Positions 40,830-49,133 of a stretch of 64,000 bases of DNA are shown piece by piece (positions within the stretch are counted from its first letter, which is position 1; every line of letters starts with the position of its first letter). The notes under the pieces were generated by a model. That model was given only the letters and a program-made list of their open reading frames with translations. It was not told where the DNA came from and searched no databases. The DNA lies in the NCBI RefSeq assembly GCF_014230315.1, contig NZ_JACLAW010000002.1:1-64000 (forward strand). Direction: 5' to 3'. The position numbers were made by a program, and so were the translations under genes. This stretch comes from Novosphingobium flavum (GTDB lineage Bacteria; Pseudomonadota; Alphaproteobacteria; Sphingomonadales; Sphingomonadaceae).

Positions 40830-41822
40830 GTGACGATGGCTGACGAAGCCGAAAAGCCCCAAGAAACCGCGTTGCCGGCGCCGGTTTCGGCTGACGTCCC
40901 GGTCGAGGCACCTGTCACGGAAGGTGCCGATGCGCCCATCTCGGTTGTCGAAGCAGTAGCCGCGGAAGAACCGCCGGCCCCTGCCGCAGCGCCGAAGGCC
41001 CAGCGCAAGCCCGCCACGAAGACGGCCCCGGCCCCGACCGCTCAGGTCGAGGCTCCGGTAGCCGCCCCCGTGGAAGAGCTTCCCGTGGCAGAGACGAAGG
41101 AAGAGCCGGTCAAGGCCGCTCTGCCCAAGTCCAGGCCTGCCAAGGCCGAACCGGTCGCCAAGACCCCCGTCGTCAAGCCCAAGCCCGTCAAGGCGAAGGT
41201 GCGCGCGGCGAAGGCAGCCAAGCCGGTTCTCGCCCCGGCGGCACGGCCGGCAAAGAAAACGACCAAGTCCGTTACCAAGCCTAAAGTCGTCGCTCCTCCC
41301 ACGCTTCAGCCGAAGCTCACACCGACCAAGCCGCGGATCGCCGCAAAGCCCGCGTCGTCACAGATCAAGGATACCTTTACCATGGCCAAGACCCTTCCGA
41401 CCGACTTCATCGCCTCGTTCCAGACCGCTTTCAGCGATTTCCAGACCAAGGCCGCCGGCGCTTACGAAAAGAGCACCTCGGTGCTCGGCGAAGCCAACGA
41501 ATTTGCCAAGGGCAACGTTGAAGCCGTCGTCGAATCGGGCAAGATCCTCGCTTCGGGCCTGCAGGAACTGGGCACGACCTTCGTCGCCGACAGCCGCTCG
41601 GCCTTCGACACCCTGACCGCCGAGGTCAAGGATCTCGCCGCGGTGAAGACCCCGGCCGAATTCTTCAGCCTCCAGGGCACCCTGGCGCGCAAGAACTTCG
41701 ACACCGCCGTGGCCCAGGCCTCGAAGAGCACCGAAGCTTTTCTCAAGCTCGCCAACGACGTGCTGACGCCGCTCTCGGGCCGCGTCACCCTCGCGGTGGA
41801 AAAGGTCAGCAAGGCCGCCTGA
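40830..41822 (+). CDS. phaP: Phasin family protein with long Lys/Ala/Pro-rich N-terminal extension
   Basis: A 330-residue protein. The C-terminal 145 residues form a phasin domain of amphipathic helices (FIASFQTAFSDFQTKAAGAYEK, LGEANEFAKGNVEAVVESGK, FDTLTAEVKDLAAVKTPAEF) that coats PHA granules. The first 180 residues are low-complexity, acidic at first and then rich in Lys, Ala and Pro (KPVKAKVRAAKAAKPV), like the histone-like part of PhaF. GGAGG (40820-40824) lies 5 bases before the GTG at 40830 and 11 before the ATG at 40836. An internal ATG at 41382 with AAGGA upstream could give a second, phasin-only form. It follows phaC. Confidence 0.88.
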   Translation: MTMADEAEKPQETALPAPVSADVPVEAPVTEGADAPISVVEAVAAEEPPAPAAAPKAQRKPATKTAPAPTAQVEAPVAAPVEELPVAETKEEPVKAALPKSRPAKAEPVAKTPVVKPKPVKAKVRAAKAAKPVLAPAARPAKKTTKSVTKPKVVAPPTLQPKLTPTKPRIAAKPASSQIKDTFTMAKTLPTDFIASFQTAFSDFQTKAAGAYEKSTSVLGEANEFAKGNVEAVVESGKILASGLQELGTTFVADSRSAFDTLTAEVKDLAAVKTPAEFFSLQGTLARKNFDTAVAQASKSTEAFLKLANDVLTPLSGRVTLAVEKVSKAA

Positions 41823-42156
41823 GCGGTCTTCACCTGACGGGATTTCGGCCGCCCCCCTACCCGGCGGCCACCTCCCGCCAAGGCCGGGATCTCCTCTCCC
41901 ACCGGCCGGACGCGGGCATAGACGGGCCGGGCAGCTTCGCGCTGCCCGGCCTGTTCGCATTTGCTTTACCGGCGGGGTCTATGGTTGGCCCAGTTGGTTG
42001 GCCCAGTAAAATCCCCGGTCTGCTCCAACCCTGAAGCCCGATCCGGCGGCCGCGCGCCGCTTTTTTCGGGCGGCCTGGCTGACAGCAGGGCGCCGGGCAC
42101 GGGCAAAACGCAAGGCTCTCTTGTAACGCGATGGTCAGATACGATATTCTCAGGCC
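41823..42156. other. Intergenic region between phasin and clpS
   Basis: This 334-base gap contains a strong GC-rich hairpin (41925-41951, listed separately) and a tandem duplication of GGTTGGCCCAGT (41983-41994 and 41996-42007). No open frame with a ribosome binding site is seen. The clpS promoter presumably lies in the last 100 bases; the AT-rich segment around 42120-42150 precedes the gene. Confidence 0.5.
41925..41951 (+). terminator. Hairpin downstream of the phasin gene
   Basis: GGCCGGGCAGC (41925-41935) pairs perfectly with GCTGCCCGGCC (41941-41951) around a TTCGC loop. It is followed by a T-containing stretch (TGTTCGCATTTGCTTT) rather than a pure T-run. It lies about 100 bases after the phasin stop and probably ends that transcript. 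Confidence 0.65.
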
Positions 42157-42573
42157 ATGATTCCCCAATTCTCCCCCGTCCCGGCCGAGCCTGACCGGTC
42201 GCGCCCGATTGCCGTGGCCATTCCCGGAGTGCGCGCGGGCGAGGACGAGGGCGGCGCCGGCCGCCCCGGACAGGGCGAGAGCGAGATCGGGATTGCCACC
42301 AAGACCAAGACCCGTACCAAAAAGCCGAGCCAGTTCAGGGTCTTGATGCTGAACGACGACTATACACCGATGGAATTCGTGGTGGTCGTGCTCAAGCGCT
42401 TCTTCCACATGGACCTTGAGCAGGCGACCCGCGTCATGCTCCACGTCCACCAGAAGGGCGTCGGCGTCTGCGGGATATTCCCTTACGAAATCGCCGAAAC
42501 CAAGGTGAACCAGGTGATGGATTTCGCCCGGAAGAACCAGCACCCGCTGCAGTGCACGCTCGAAAAGGCCTGA
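42157..42573 (+). CDS. clpS: ATP-dependent Clp protease adaptor ClpS
   Basis: A 138-residue protein that hands N-degron substrates to ClpAP. The ClpS core (about 55-138) has [20 protein letters not shown], the substrate-binding MEF/VLK helix, [24 protein letters not shown] and the final [10 protein letters not shown]. The first 50 residues are a low-complexity Gly/Glu/Lys extension that is longer than in E. coli ClpS (106 residues), as is common in alphaproteobacteria. clpA, often adjacent, is not here; the next gene is a VIT-family gene on the opposite strand. Confidence 0.95.
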   Translation: MIPQFSPVPAEPDRSRPIAVAIPGVRAGEDEGGAGRPGQGESEIGIATKTKTRTKKPSQFRVLMLNDDYTPMEFVVVVLKRFFHMDLEQATRVMLHVHQKGVGVCGIFPYEIAETKVNQVMDFARKNQHPLQCTLEKA

Positions 42574-42626
42574 TTCGCGCGAAGCGCCGCCAGATTCTGC
42601 ACTTGGGGCCTGCCAGCCGCCCGCCT

Positions 42627-43298
42627 TCAGGCCAGCGCCGTGCCCATCAGGTTGCCCACGATCTGGCCGACGATCACCACCGCCGCGCAGGCCAGCGCCA
42701 CCCGTAGCGCGACCCGGCCCAATCCGGCCCTGCTGCCCCGCGCCGCGAGAACTGCCAGCACCACCGCCACCAGCCCCGATGCCGCCCCGACGCCGAGCGT
42801 CATGTGCTCGAGCGAAAACAGCGAGGCGAGGGTAACCGGCACGGCGGCGCCGGTGGCGAACGAGCTCGCCGCGCTCAGCGCCGCCTCGACCGGGCGGGCC
42901 TCGTCCCCGGCACGGACCGAGGCATAGGGGCGCATCGCGGCCAGCGCCGCTTCCTGCGCCAGTTGCTCCGACAGGCCGCGCCCACGATAGACCGCCGCGA
43001 TCGCGTTCAGGTCGCTTTCGGAATGGAATTGGGGGAGAGCCTCGGGCGCTGCCGGCAGGCGCCCGTCCGTCCGCGCCATCGCCGCGCCATAGGCGGCCGA
43101 GGCCACGGCAATTGCCCCCGCGACCAGCCCGCCAACCCCGGCAACGAGCACTTCGCTCTCGCTCGCCGCCGCGGCGGCCACGCCCGCGATCAGCCCGGCC
43201 AGGGCCATGATCCCGCCATTGGCGATGAATACGGCTCCACTGAGCCAGCACAGCCGTTGTTCGGCTTGCTGCTCGATCATCCTCTCAGGTTCCTGCAT
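42627..43298 (-). CDS. VIT1/CCC1-family membrane protein (putative Fe/Mn transporter)
   Basis: A 223-residue protein with about five membrane helices, two in the N-terminal half (FIANGGIMALAGLIAGVAAA, VAGVGGLVAGAIAVASAAYG) and three at the end (AAVPVTLASLFSLEHMTLG, VVAVLAVLAARG-like, ACAAVVIVGQIVGNLMG). The central acidic loop ESDLNAIAAVYRGRGLSEQLAQE is the cytoplasmic metal-binding segment of the VIT family. The start at 43298 is preferred over the longer frame, since homologues start at MQEPERMIEQQAEQR. It probably moves ferrous iron or manganese out of the cytosol. It converges with clpS and is divergent from lptF. Confidence 0.8.
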   Translation of the reverse strand: MQEPERMIEQQAEQRLCWLSGAVFIANGGIMALAGLIAGVAAAAASESEVLVAGVGGLVAGAIAVASAAYGAAMARTDGRLPAAPEALPQFHSESDLNAIAAVYRGRGLSEQLAQEAALAAMRPYASVRAGDEARPVEAALSAASSFATGAAVPVTLASLFSLEHMTLGVGAASGLVAVVLAVLAARGSRAGLGRVALRVALACAAVVIVGQIVGNLMGTALA

Positions 43299-43487
43299 CC
43301 CACTTCTTTCCCTTTCGGGACCCGGAACGATGATACGCGGCTCGGGCGCGGATTCCAGCCCCTTTCGTCGCGCGATTCTTCGCGCACCGGGGCCCGCGCG
43401 CCTTCGCATCCGCGGCGCGGCGCTTGCCTCGCGCCCGGCGCTGTCCTAGGCAAAAACCCGCGCACGAACCTGAAAGCCTCTCCCGCC

Positions 43488-44714
43488 TTGAAGCTCATCC
43501 CGGCCATCGACCGCTATATCTTCCGGCTGGTGCTGATGCCGATGCTGGCGGTCTTCGTGATCGCGGCCATGCTGCTGATGCTCGACAAGATGCTCAAGCT
43601 GTTCGATTTCGTCGCGGCGATGGGCGGCCCGGTCAATGTCGTGTTCCGCATGCTGGCCAACATGATGCCCGAATATGCCAGCCTCGCCATCCCGCTCGGG
43701 CTGCTGCTCGGCGTGCTGCTGGCCTTCCGCAAGCTCGCCACGTCGAGCGAGCTGGACGTCCTGCGCGCCGTGGGGATGAGCTATACCCGGCTGCTGCGCG
43801 TGCCCTATGCCATGGCGATCGGGCTTGCCGTGCTCAACTTCGCCATCGTCGGCTATCTCCAGCCGCTCTCGCGCTACTATTACGAGCAGCTCAACTACCA
43901 GCTGGTCAGCGGCGCGCTCGGCGCCTCGATCAAGATCGGCGAGTTCACCACCCTGGCCGACCGCATGGCGCTGAGGATCGAGCGGAGCGAGGACGAGGGC
44001 CGCCGCCTGATGGGGATTTTCGCCCGCGTGGCCGACAGCAAGGGCCAGGTCCTCGCCATCTCGGCGCGCGAGGGGCGCTTCCTCTCGCTCAAGGACAGTC
44101 CCGACACGATCGTCCTGCGCCTCGCCGATGGCGAGATCGTCCAGAACGAGCCGGGCGAGACCCCGCGCGTCCTCACCTTCTCCCAGCACGACCTGCCGAT
44201 CGACCTTCCCGCGGTCGAGGCCTTCCGCAAGCGCGGCGGCAAGGAGCGCGAATATTTCCTGCCAGAACTGCTCAAGATCGGCTGGTCCGACCATGTCGCC
44301 GAGAGTGTGCGCGCCTCGAGCCAGGCCAGCTTCAACTACCGCATGGTCGAAGTGGTGATGATGCTGATGATGCCACTGCTCGCCGTGGCACTGGCCGTGC
44401 CGCCCAAGCGCTCGACCTCGACCCTCGGGGTCTTCGTCTCGATCGTGATGGTCGTCGCCTATCACAAGGTCAACGAATACGGGCAGTCGGTCGCCTCGCT
44501 CGGCCGGGTGAACCCGGTGCTGGCGCTGTGGGGGCCGTTCGCCCTGTTCGCCCTGCTGATCGGATGGATGTACTGGCGCATCGCCTATGTTCCGGGCGGC
44601 CAGCCGATCGGCGCGCTCGAACGCTTCGCGGCCACGGCCGGCAAGCAGCTGCGGCGTTTCTTCCGCCGCCATCCGGGCGCGCGCAAGCTGGCGGGGATGC
44701 GCGATGCAGCTTGA
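43488..44714 (+). CDS. lptF: LPS export permease LptF
   Basis: A 408-residue YjgP/YjgQ-family protein. Three membrane helices at the start (YIFRLVLMPMLAVFVIAAML, EYASLAIPLGLLLGVLLAF, MAIGLAVLNFAIVGYL), a large periplasmic beta-jellyroll (about 150-300), and three helices at the end (VVMMLMMPLLAVALAVPP, VFVSIVMVVAYHKV, ALWGPFALFALLIGWMYW) match LptF. With LptG and LptB it extracts lipopolysaccharide from the inner membrane. No ATG suits; the TTG at 43488 gives LKLIPAIDRYIFRL, the usual N-terminus of the family. It overlaps lptG by 11 bases. Confidence 0.9.
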   Translation: MKLIPAIDRYIFRLVLMPMLAVFVIAAMLLMLDKMLKLFDFVAAMGGPVNVVFRMLANMMPEYASLAIPLGLLLGVLLAFRKLATSSELDVLRAVGMSYTRLLRVPYAMAIGLAVLNFAIVGYLQPLSRYYYEQLNYQLVSGALGASIKIGEFTTLADRMALRIERSEDEGRRLMGIFARVADSKGQVLAISAREGRFLSLKDSPDTIVLRLADGEIVQNEPGETPRVLTFSQHDLPIDLPAVEAFRKRGGKEREYFLPELLKIGWSDHVAESVRASSQASFNYRMVEVVMMLMMPLLAVALAVPPKRSTSTLGVFVSIVMVVAYHKVNEYGQSVASLGRVNPVLALWGPFALFALLIGWMYWRIAYVPGGQPIGALERFAATAGKQLRRFFRRHPGARKLAGMRDAA

Positions 44715-45801
44715 TTTCTTCCCTTCCCGCACCCTCACCTTCTATCTCGCGCGCCAGTTCACCACCCGCATCTTTGGCGTGCTGATCATGCTGGTGCTGG
44801 TCCTGCAGATGCTCGACCTGCTCTCGGAAAGCGGCGACATCCTCGCCCATCCCGGCAACGGGGAGGCCCAGCTGTGGACCTATGTCTCGCTGCGTGCGCC
44901 CCAGCTGATCGCCCGGTTCCTGCCCTATTCGGTGCTGCTGGCGACGATCCTGACCCTCGCCACGCTCAACCAGAACTCCGAAGTCATCGCGATGAAGGCG
45001 GCCGGGCTCTCGGCCCATCAGGTCCTTGCCCCATTGCTGATCAGCGCCGCCCTCGTCTCGGCCATCAGTTTCGGCTTCAACGAGCGCGTGGTCACCCGCT
45101 CGACCGCCACGCTCAAGGCGTGGGAGGCCAACGAGTGGGGCACGATTCCCACCCAGTCGGCGGTGCGCAACAATGTCTACCTGTCGGACGGCAACAATAT
45201 CCTGATGGCGAAAACCGTCTCGGGCTCGAACGACGGCCTGGTGATGGAAGGCGTCACCTGGTACCGCCGCGACAGCCGGATGATGGTGGCCGAGACCCTT
45301 ACCGCCGCGCGCGCCACTTTCGCCAAGCCCGGCTGGAAGCTGGAAAAGCCGAGCCGGTTCGACGCCCAGACCACCGCCGTCACCGCCCTGCCCGATACTG
45401 TGATCGCGAAGGACGTCACGGTCCGTCAGGTCGAGCTGACCAATATCAACCCCGATGGGCAGGACGTCTTCACCCTGACCCGCACGATCAACGCCCTGCG
45501 CGAATCCGGCCGCCAGACCAGCGAGCTGGAAGGCAACTGGTGGCACCGCTTCGCCGGGCCGCTGTCGGCCATGCTGATGCCGCTGCTGGGCGCAACGGCC
45601 GCCTTCGGCCTCGCCCGCTCGGGCCAGCTGCTGATCCGCGCGGTGATCGGCATGGCGCTCGGCTTTGCCTATTTCGTGATCGACAATGCCGCTCTCGCCA
45701 TCGGCAATTTCGGCGGTTACCCGCCGCTCGTCGCCGGCTGGGCGCCGTTCCTGCTGTTCCTGCTGATCGGCGAGACCGTACTCGTCCGCACCGAGGAATA
45801 G
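44704..45801 (+). CDS. lptG: LPS export permease LptG
   Basis: A 365-residue partner of LptF in the LptB2FG ABC transporter. N-terminal helix RTLTFYLARQFTTRIFGVLIMLVLVLQML, then FLPYSVLLATILTLATLNQNSEVIAMKAAG, which contains the coupling-helix region, a periplasmic jellyroll (about 130-260), and C-terminal helices ending in FLLFLLIGETVLVRTEE. The ATG at 44704 lies inside the lptF 3' end, giving an 11-base overlap. The assignment to LptG rather than LptF follows its position as second gene and the NQNSE-type segment. Confidence 0.9.
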   Translation: MQLDFFPSRTLTFYLARQFTTRIFGVLIMLVLVLQMLDLLSESGDILAHPGNGEAQLWTYVSLRAPQLIARFLPYSVLLATILTLATLNQNSEVIAMKAAGLSAHQVLAPLLISAALVSAISFGFNERVVTRSTATLKAWEANEWGTIPTQSAVRNNVYLSDGNNILMAKTVSGSNDGLVMEGVTWYRRDSRMMVAETLTAARATFAKPGWKLEKPSRFDAQTTAVTALPDTVIAKDVTVRQVELTNINPDGQDVFTLTRTINALRESGRQTSELEGNWWHRFAGPLSAMLMPLLGATAAFGLARSGQLLIRAVIGMALGFAYFVIDNAALAIGNFGGYPPLVAGWAPFLLFLLIGETVLVRTEE

Positions 45802-45805
45802 CGCC

Positions 45806-46891
45806 TCAGGGCTGGATCACCGCCGGATTGTCGGCCGCGCGCTTGCCGCCGACCCGCATGGTGCTTTTCGCGATCCGCCCGATCAGCATCCACAGGCCCG
45901 GATAGCTCGCCTGCCCGTAAGTCGAACCTTCGCCCAGCCGCGCGCTCAGGCGGCGGTGCGCCTCGGCCAGCGAGTGGTAGGGCAGGCTTGGCAGCAGGTG
46001 GTGCGTGGCGTGGTAGCGCAGGCCGACCGGGGCCCACAGTTCGGCCCAGATCCCCGGCGGCGGCACGTTGACCGAATCGAGGTACTGCGCGGTCACCGTC
46101 ATCGCCTCGCCCTCGTTCTGCCAGAGGTGCGCGACCAGCGTGCGCAGCTGGTTGAACACGGCCACGGCCGAAACCACGCAGAGCGCGATCAGCAGCGGAC
46201 GCCAGCCATAAGCCACCGAGAAGGCGACCAGCGCCAGCGCCCAGACCGCTCCGCCCAGCTCCTGCCAGAACACCAGCCGGGCAAAGTCACCCTCCGGCGC
46301 GCGGCGGCGGAACTGCGGGTTGATCGCAAGGGCCGAGGCCCGCTCCCACACCAGCCGGCGCAGCGGCGGGATCGCCGCCCCCAGCGGCACCAGCACGGCA
46401 AAGCGCGCGAGCAGGGCAAAGGGCAGGGCCAGCGCGGCCACGATGAACATCGGCAGCGACCACGGCTTCATCAGCGCCAGCGGCAGGTATTCCGGGTCTT
46501 CCGCCGTGCCGTAGCGGGTGCGGGCATGGTGCAGGGTATGGACATTCTCATACATGAACGAGGGCGTGAGCAGCGGAATGCCGACCAGCAGGTTCCACCC
46601 CAGCCGGAAGCCCGGCAGGGCATCGCGGTGGATATGGGTCAGCTCGTGGATGAACAGCAGGGCCCGGTAGAGCGCCAGCACGGCCACGGCGGCACAGGCC
46701 AGCGCCGCCGCCGGGCTCTCCAGCAGGATCGCCCCAGCCAGCGCGCCATAGCCGATCACCGCCGAAACCAGCATGTCCGGCCAGTAGATTCCGCCCCGCG
46801 CGGCGGAAATGTCACGCGTCAGCTCGGCCGCGGCGCGCAGCATCGCCATGTCGTCGGGAATTTTGGCGGTGGACGTCTGCGAAGAACTCAT
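45806..46891 (-). CDS. Membrane fatty acid desaturase/hydroxylase family protein
   Basis: A 361-residue integral membrane di-iron protein. The histidine boxes are FIHELTHIHRD (H-x3-H), VHTLHHARTRYG (H-x2-HH) and YHATHHLLPSLPYH (H-x2-HH). Between them are four to six hydrophobic segments. This is the layout of acyl-lipid or acyl-CoA desaturases, which insert double bonds into fatty acids using molecular oxygen. The start at 46891 follows a gap with an AT-rich segment and gives MSSSQTSTAKIPDDMAMLRA. It converges with lptG (4-base gap), and its start region is divergent from the next gene. Exact position of desaturation cannot be told. Confidence 0.85.
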   Translation of the reverse strand: MSSSQTSTAKIPDDMAMLRAAAELTRDISAARGGIYWPDMLVSAVIGYGALAGAILLESPAAALACAAVAVLALYRALLFIHELTHIHRDALPGFRLGWNLLVGIPLLTPSFMYENVHTLHHARTRYGTAEDPEYLPLALMKPWSLPMFIVAALALPFALLARFAVLVPLGAAIPPLRRLVWERASALAINPQFRRRAPEGDFARLVFWQELGGAVWALALVAFSVAYGWRPLLIALCVVSAVAVFNQLRTLVAHLWQNEGEAMTVTAQYLDSVNVPPPGIWAELWAPVGLRYHATHHLLPSLPYHSLAEAHRRLSARLGEGSTYGQASYPGLWMLIGRIAKSTMRVGGKRAADNPAVIQP

Positions 46892-47018
46892 TGAATCATC
46901 CAGCAATACAAAATAGCGCGAAGGGCGAAGGCGGTTCCGGCGTTGCCGCAGTGAACCCCGCTTGACAAGCTGCCAGCCCGGCGGACCGGGCTCATTGACC
47001 TGGCACAAGGAGAAGAAT

Positions 47019-48176
47019 GTGGCTGACACCGGAATAATGATTGTGCCGGTCACAACCAAGGCTGAACGGGAGACTTTTGTCGATCTGGCCTATCGGCTGG
47101 GCCGATCAGACCCGAACTGGGTGCCGCCGCTGCGCATGGAAGCGCTCGAGCTGATCACCCCGGGCAAGAATCCGTTCTTCGAACACGCCGATGTCCAGCT
47201 GTTCCTCGCCAAGCGGGGCGGGGCCGTGGTCGGGCGCATTTCCGCCCATATCGATCACCTCGCCACGGCGATGAACCCGGTCCAGGGCTTCGGCCCCGGC
47301 ACCGGCAACTGGGGCCTGTTCGAGGCCGAGGACGAAGAGGTGGCCGATGCCCTGATCCGCACCGCGGAAGACTGGCTGCGCGCCAAGGGCATGACCCGGG
47401 TTCTGGCGCCGCTCTCGATGTCGATCTGGGAAGAGCCGGGCCAGCTGGTACGCGGCCACGACCATCCGCCGACGGTGATGATGGGCCACCAGCCGGCGCA
47501 CTACCAGCCGTGGTTCGAGGCGCGCGGCTATGTCGGCGTCAAGAACCTGATGACCTACGAGCTGGACATCACCACCGGCTTCCCCCCGCTGATCCAGCGC
47601 ATCATCCAGTCGGGCGAGAAAAACGCGCGGATCCGCATCCGCAATGTCGACAAGAGCCGGTTCGACGAGGAAGCCGCCCTGATCCTCGACATCCTCAACG
47701 ATGCCTGGTCGGACAACTGGGGCTATGTCCCCTTTACCGACACCGAGATCGCCTATGCCGGCAAGAAGTTCAAGCCGATCGTCCGCGAGGACCTGATCAT
47801 GGTCGCCGAATATGACGGCGAGCCGGTGGCCTTCATGATGACCCTGCCCGATCTCAACGAGGCGCTGAAGCCGATGGAGGGCAAGTTGCTGCCGTTCAAC
47901 TGGCTCAAGCTGCTGCTCTGGCTCAGGAATCCGCAGGTGAGAACCATGCGGGTGCCGCTGATGGGCGTGCGCAAGAAGCTGCAGAGCTCGCGCCTCGCCA
48001 GCCAGCTCGCCTTCATGATGATCGAATTCATCCGCCGCAACGCGGTCAGCCGCTACGGCGCCAGCCGGGGCGAGATCGGCTGGATCCTGGAAGACAACCA
48101 GGGGATGGTGGCCATCGCCGATGCCATCGACAGCCATGTGAACAAGGAATATCGTATCTACGCCAAGCCGCTCTGA
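47019..48176 (+). CDS. GNAT-like N-acetyltransferase family protein (conserved hypothetical)
   Basis: A 385-residue protein of a family common in sphingomonads and related bacteria. The N-terminal part has a GNAT-like start (LAYRLGRSDPNWVPPLRMEA, FEHADVQLFLAKRGGAVVGRISA). A second half contains DEEAALILDILNDAWSDNWGYVPF, ADDLIMVAEYDGEPVAFMMTLPD-like residues and SRYGASRGEIGWILEDNQGM, suggesting a tandem GNAT pair. GTG at 47019 with AAGGAG upstream is the start. The CoA-binding loop is not evident, so acetyl transfer is not proven. It stands alone, divergent from the desaturase gene. Confidence 0.75.
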   Translation: MADTGIMIVPVTTKAERETFVDLAYRLGRSDPNWVPPLRMEALELITPGKNPFFEHADVQLFLAKRGGAVVGRISAHIDHLATAMNPVQGFGPGTGNWGLFEAEDEEVADALIRTAEDWLRAKGMTRVLAPLSMSIWEEPGQLVRGHDHPPTVMMGHQPAHYQPWFEARGYVGVKNLMTYELDITTGFPPLIQRIIQSGEKNARIRIRNVDKSRFDEEAALILDILNDAWSDNWGYVPFTDTEIAYAGKKFKPIVREDLIMVAEYDGEPVAFMMTLPDLNEALKPMEGKLLPFNWLKLLLWLRNPQVRTMRVPLMGVRKKLQSSRLASQLAFMMIEFIRRNAVSRYGASRGEIGWILEDNQGMVAIADAIDSHVNKEYRIYAKPL

Positions 48177-48249
48177 ATCGTCGCCCCGCGCCGGCACGGC
48201 GCACTTCCCGGCGGTGCATACTGCCGGCGGGCGACAGGAGCAGACGGTG

Positions 48250-48717
48250 ATGGCCGGCAAGCATTCAGCGGCAGGAAGGGGCACGGGCAGCGAAGGCTCA
48301 CGCCCGCCCCCGCCGATCGGCCCGGCCCTGGTGGTGGAGGACGATCCGATCGTCGCCATGTCGCTGGTCGATACCCTCAGGGAATGCGGCGCCGACCCGG
48401 TCGAAACCTGCCCCAATACAGAGTGCGCCCGGATCATGCTCGAACGGCTGAGCCCGGCCGTGCTCGTGCTCGACAGCCGGCTGGAAGATCGCGACGATGG
48501 CTGGGCGCTGGCCGAACTGGCCTCGCTCATGGGGCCTCACGCCCCGCAGGTGATCTTCGCCACCGCGTCGCCCGAGCGGATCCCGCCCCACATTGCCCTG
48601 CTGGGGACGGTGCTGGGCAAGCCCTTCGCCCCGCACGACCTGATCGCCGCGCTGGCCCCGCGCCGCCACGAAAGCCTGCTCGGCCGCCTGCGCGGCGCGC
48701 TGGGCGGCGACGCCTGA
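48250..48717 (+). CDS. Single-domain response regulator
   Basis: A receiver-only protein of 155 residues. An N-terminal low-complexity tail of about 25 residues precedes the REC domain: ALVVEDDPIVAMSLVDTLRE with the acidic pair, VLVLDSRLEDRDDGWALAEL with the phosphoacceptor Asp, VIFATAS with the conserved T/S position and LGKPF with the conserved Lys. AGGAG precedes the ATG. It has no output domain. In sphingomonads single-domain regulators near phyR (the SdrG type) feed phosphate to the general stress pathway; that link is suggested by position only. Confidence 0.82.
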   Translation: MAGKHSAAGRGTGSEGSRPPPPIGPALVVEDDPIVAMSLVDTLRECGADPVETCPNTECARIMLERLSPAVLVLDSRLEDRDDGWALAELASLMGPHAPQVIFATASPERIPPHIALLGTVLGKPFAPHDLIAALAPRRHESLLGRLRGALGGDA

Positions 48718-48732
48718 GGCATCTGAAGTTCA

Positions 48733-48826
48733 CGTCATTGCGAGGGGCGAAGCCCCGAAGCTTTCCAGGGCGGCCTTGCGCAAAAGCTCTGGATTGCCAA
48801 GCGACCTGCGGTCGCGCGCAATGACG
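48733..48826. repeat. Inverted-repeat element with CGTCATTGCG/CGCAATGACG ends
   Basis: The outer arms are CGTCATTGCG (48733-48742) and CGCAATGACG (48817-48826), a perfect 10-bp inverted repeat 94 bases across. An inner hairpin GGGGC-GAA-GCCCC occupies 48744-48756, and AAGCTTTCCAG/CTCTGG segments follow. Elements with CATTGCG ends are dispersed in alphaproteobacterial genomes between genes. There is one copy in this window. Confidence 0.7.
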
Positions 48827-48845
48827 ATAGGGAGCGGACCGAAAA

Positions 48846-48878
48846 AAAGGCCTCCGTTCGCATGGAACGGAGGCCTTT
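48846..48878. terminator. Rho-independent terminator-like hairpin
   Basis: AAAGGCCTCCGTT (48846-48858) and AACGGAGGCCTTT (48866-48878) form a perfect 13-bp stem with a 7-nt loop. The A-run at 48842-48848 gives a T7 tract on the minus strand, so it is best formed as a minus-strand terminator but can also serve the upstream plus-strand receiver gene. No minus-strand gene ends here, which leaves its client unclear. Confidence 0.75.
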
Positions 48879-49133
48879 CGGGATCGTGTCACCGGCCGCT
48901 TGGACGGGAGGGGGGGTCTCGGCGGTGACAGTGGGAAAATGCGTCGCCCGAAAAGGGGTTCCCGCCCTTCGGAAGAAAATGAAAAAAATTTTCGCCCCTC
49001 CGGCCAAGCGGCCCCGACAACGGCCTGCCGCAAGAATCGCGCTTCGACTCGACCCCTTGCCCTGGCGATGCTAAGTTCGCCCCGATCGAGGCTGAAAATC
49101 GACAATGGCAGCAGATTCCAAAAGGAAATCGCC

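Larger units (their letters stand above)
48718..49133. other. Intergenic region with repeat, strong hairpin and possible short transcript
   Basis: This 416-base gap holds an inverted repeat element (48733-48826), a perfect 13-bp hairpin (48846-48878) and, further on, a purine-rich AT stretch around 48975-49000. No open frame with a ribosome binding site is seen before 49134. The AAAAGGAAAT ribosome binding site of the next gene is at 49118-49127. Confidence 0.5.

Noticed and set aside
38985..40862. 625-codon open frame antisense to phaC
   Set aside because: It is a shadow of GC-rich third positions; phaC on the other strand has all triad motifs.
41983..42007. Tandem GGTTGGCCCAGT duplication as a regulatory iteron
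   Set aside because: Only two copies in an intergenic region with no replication or partition gene; most likely a slip duplication.
41857..43251. 464-codon minus-strand frame across clpS and the VIT gene
   Set aside because: It crosses clpS, which is certain, and has Gly/Arg/Ala-rich low-complexity content only.
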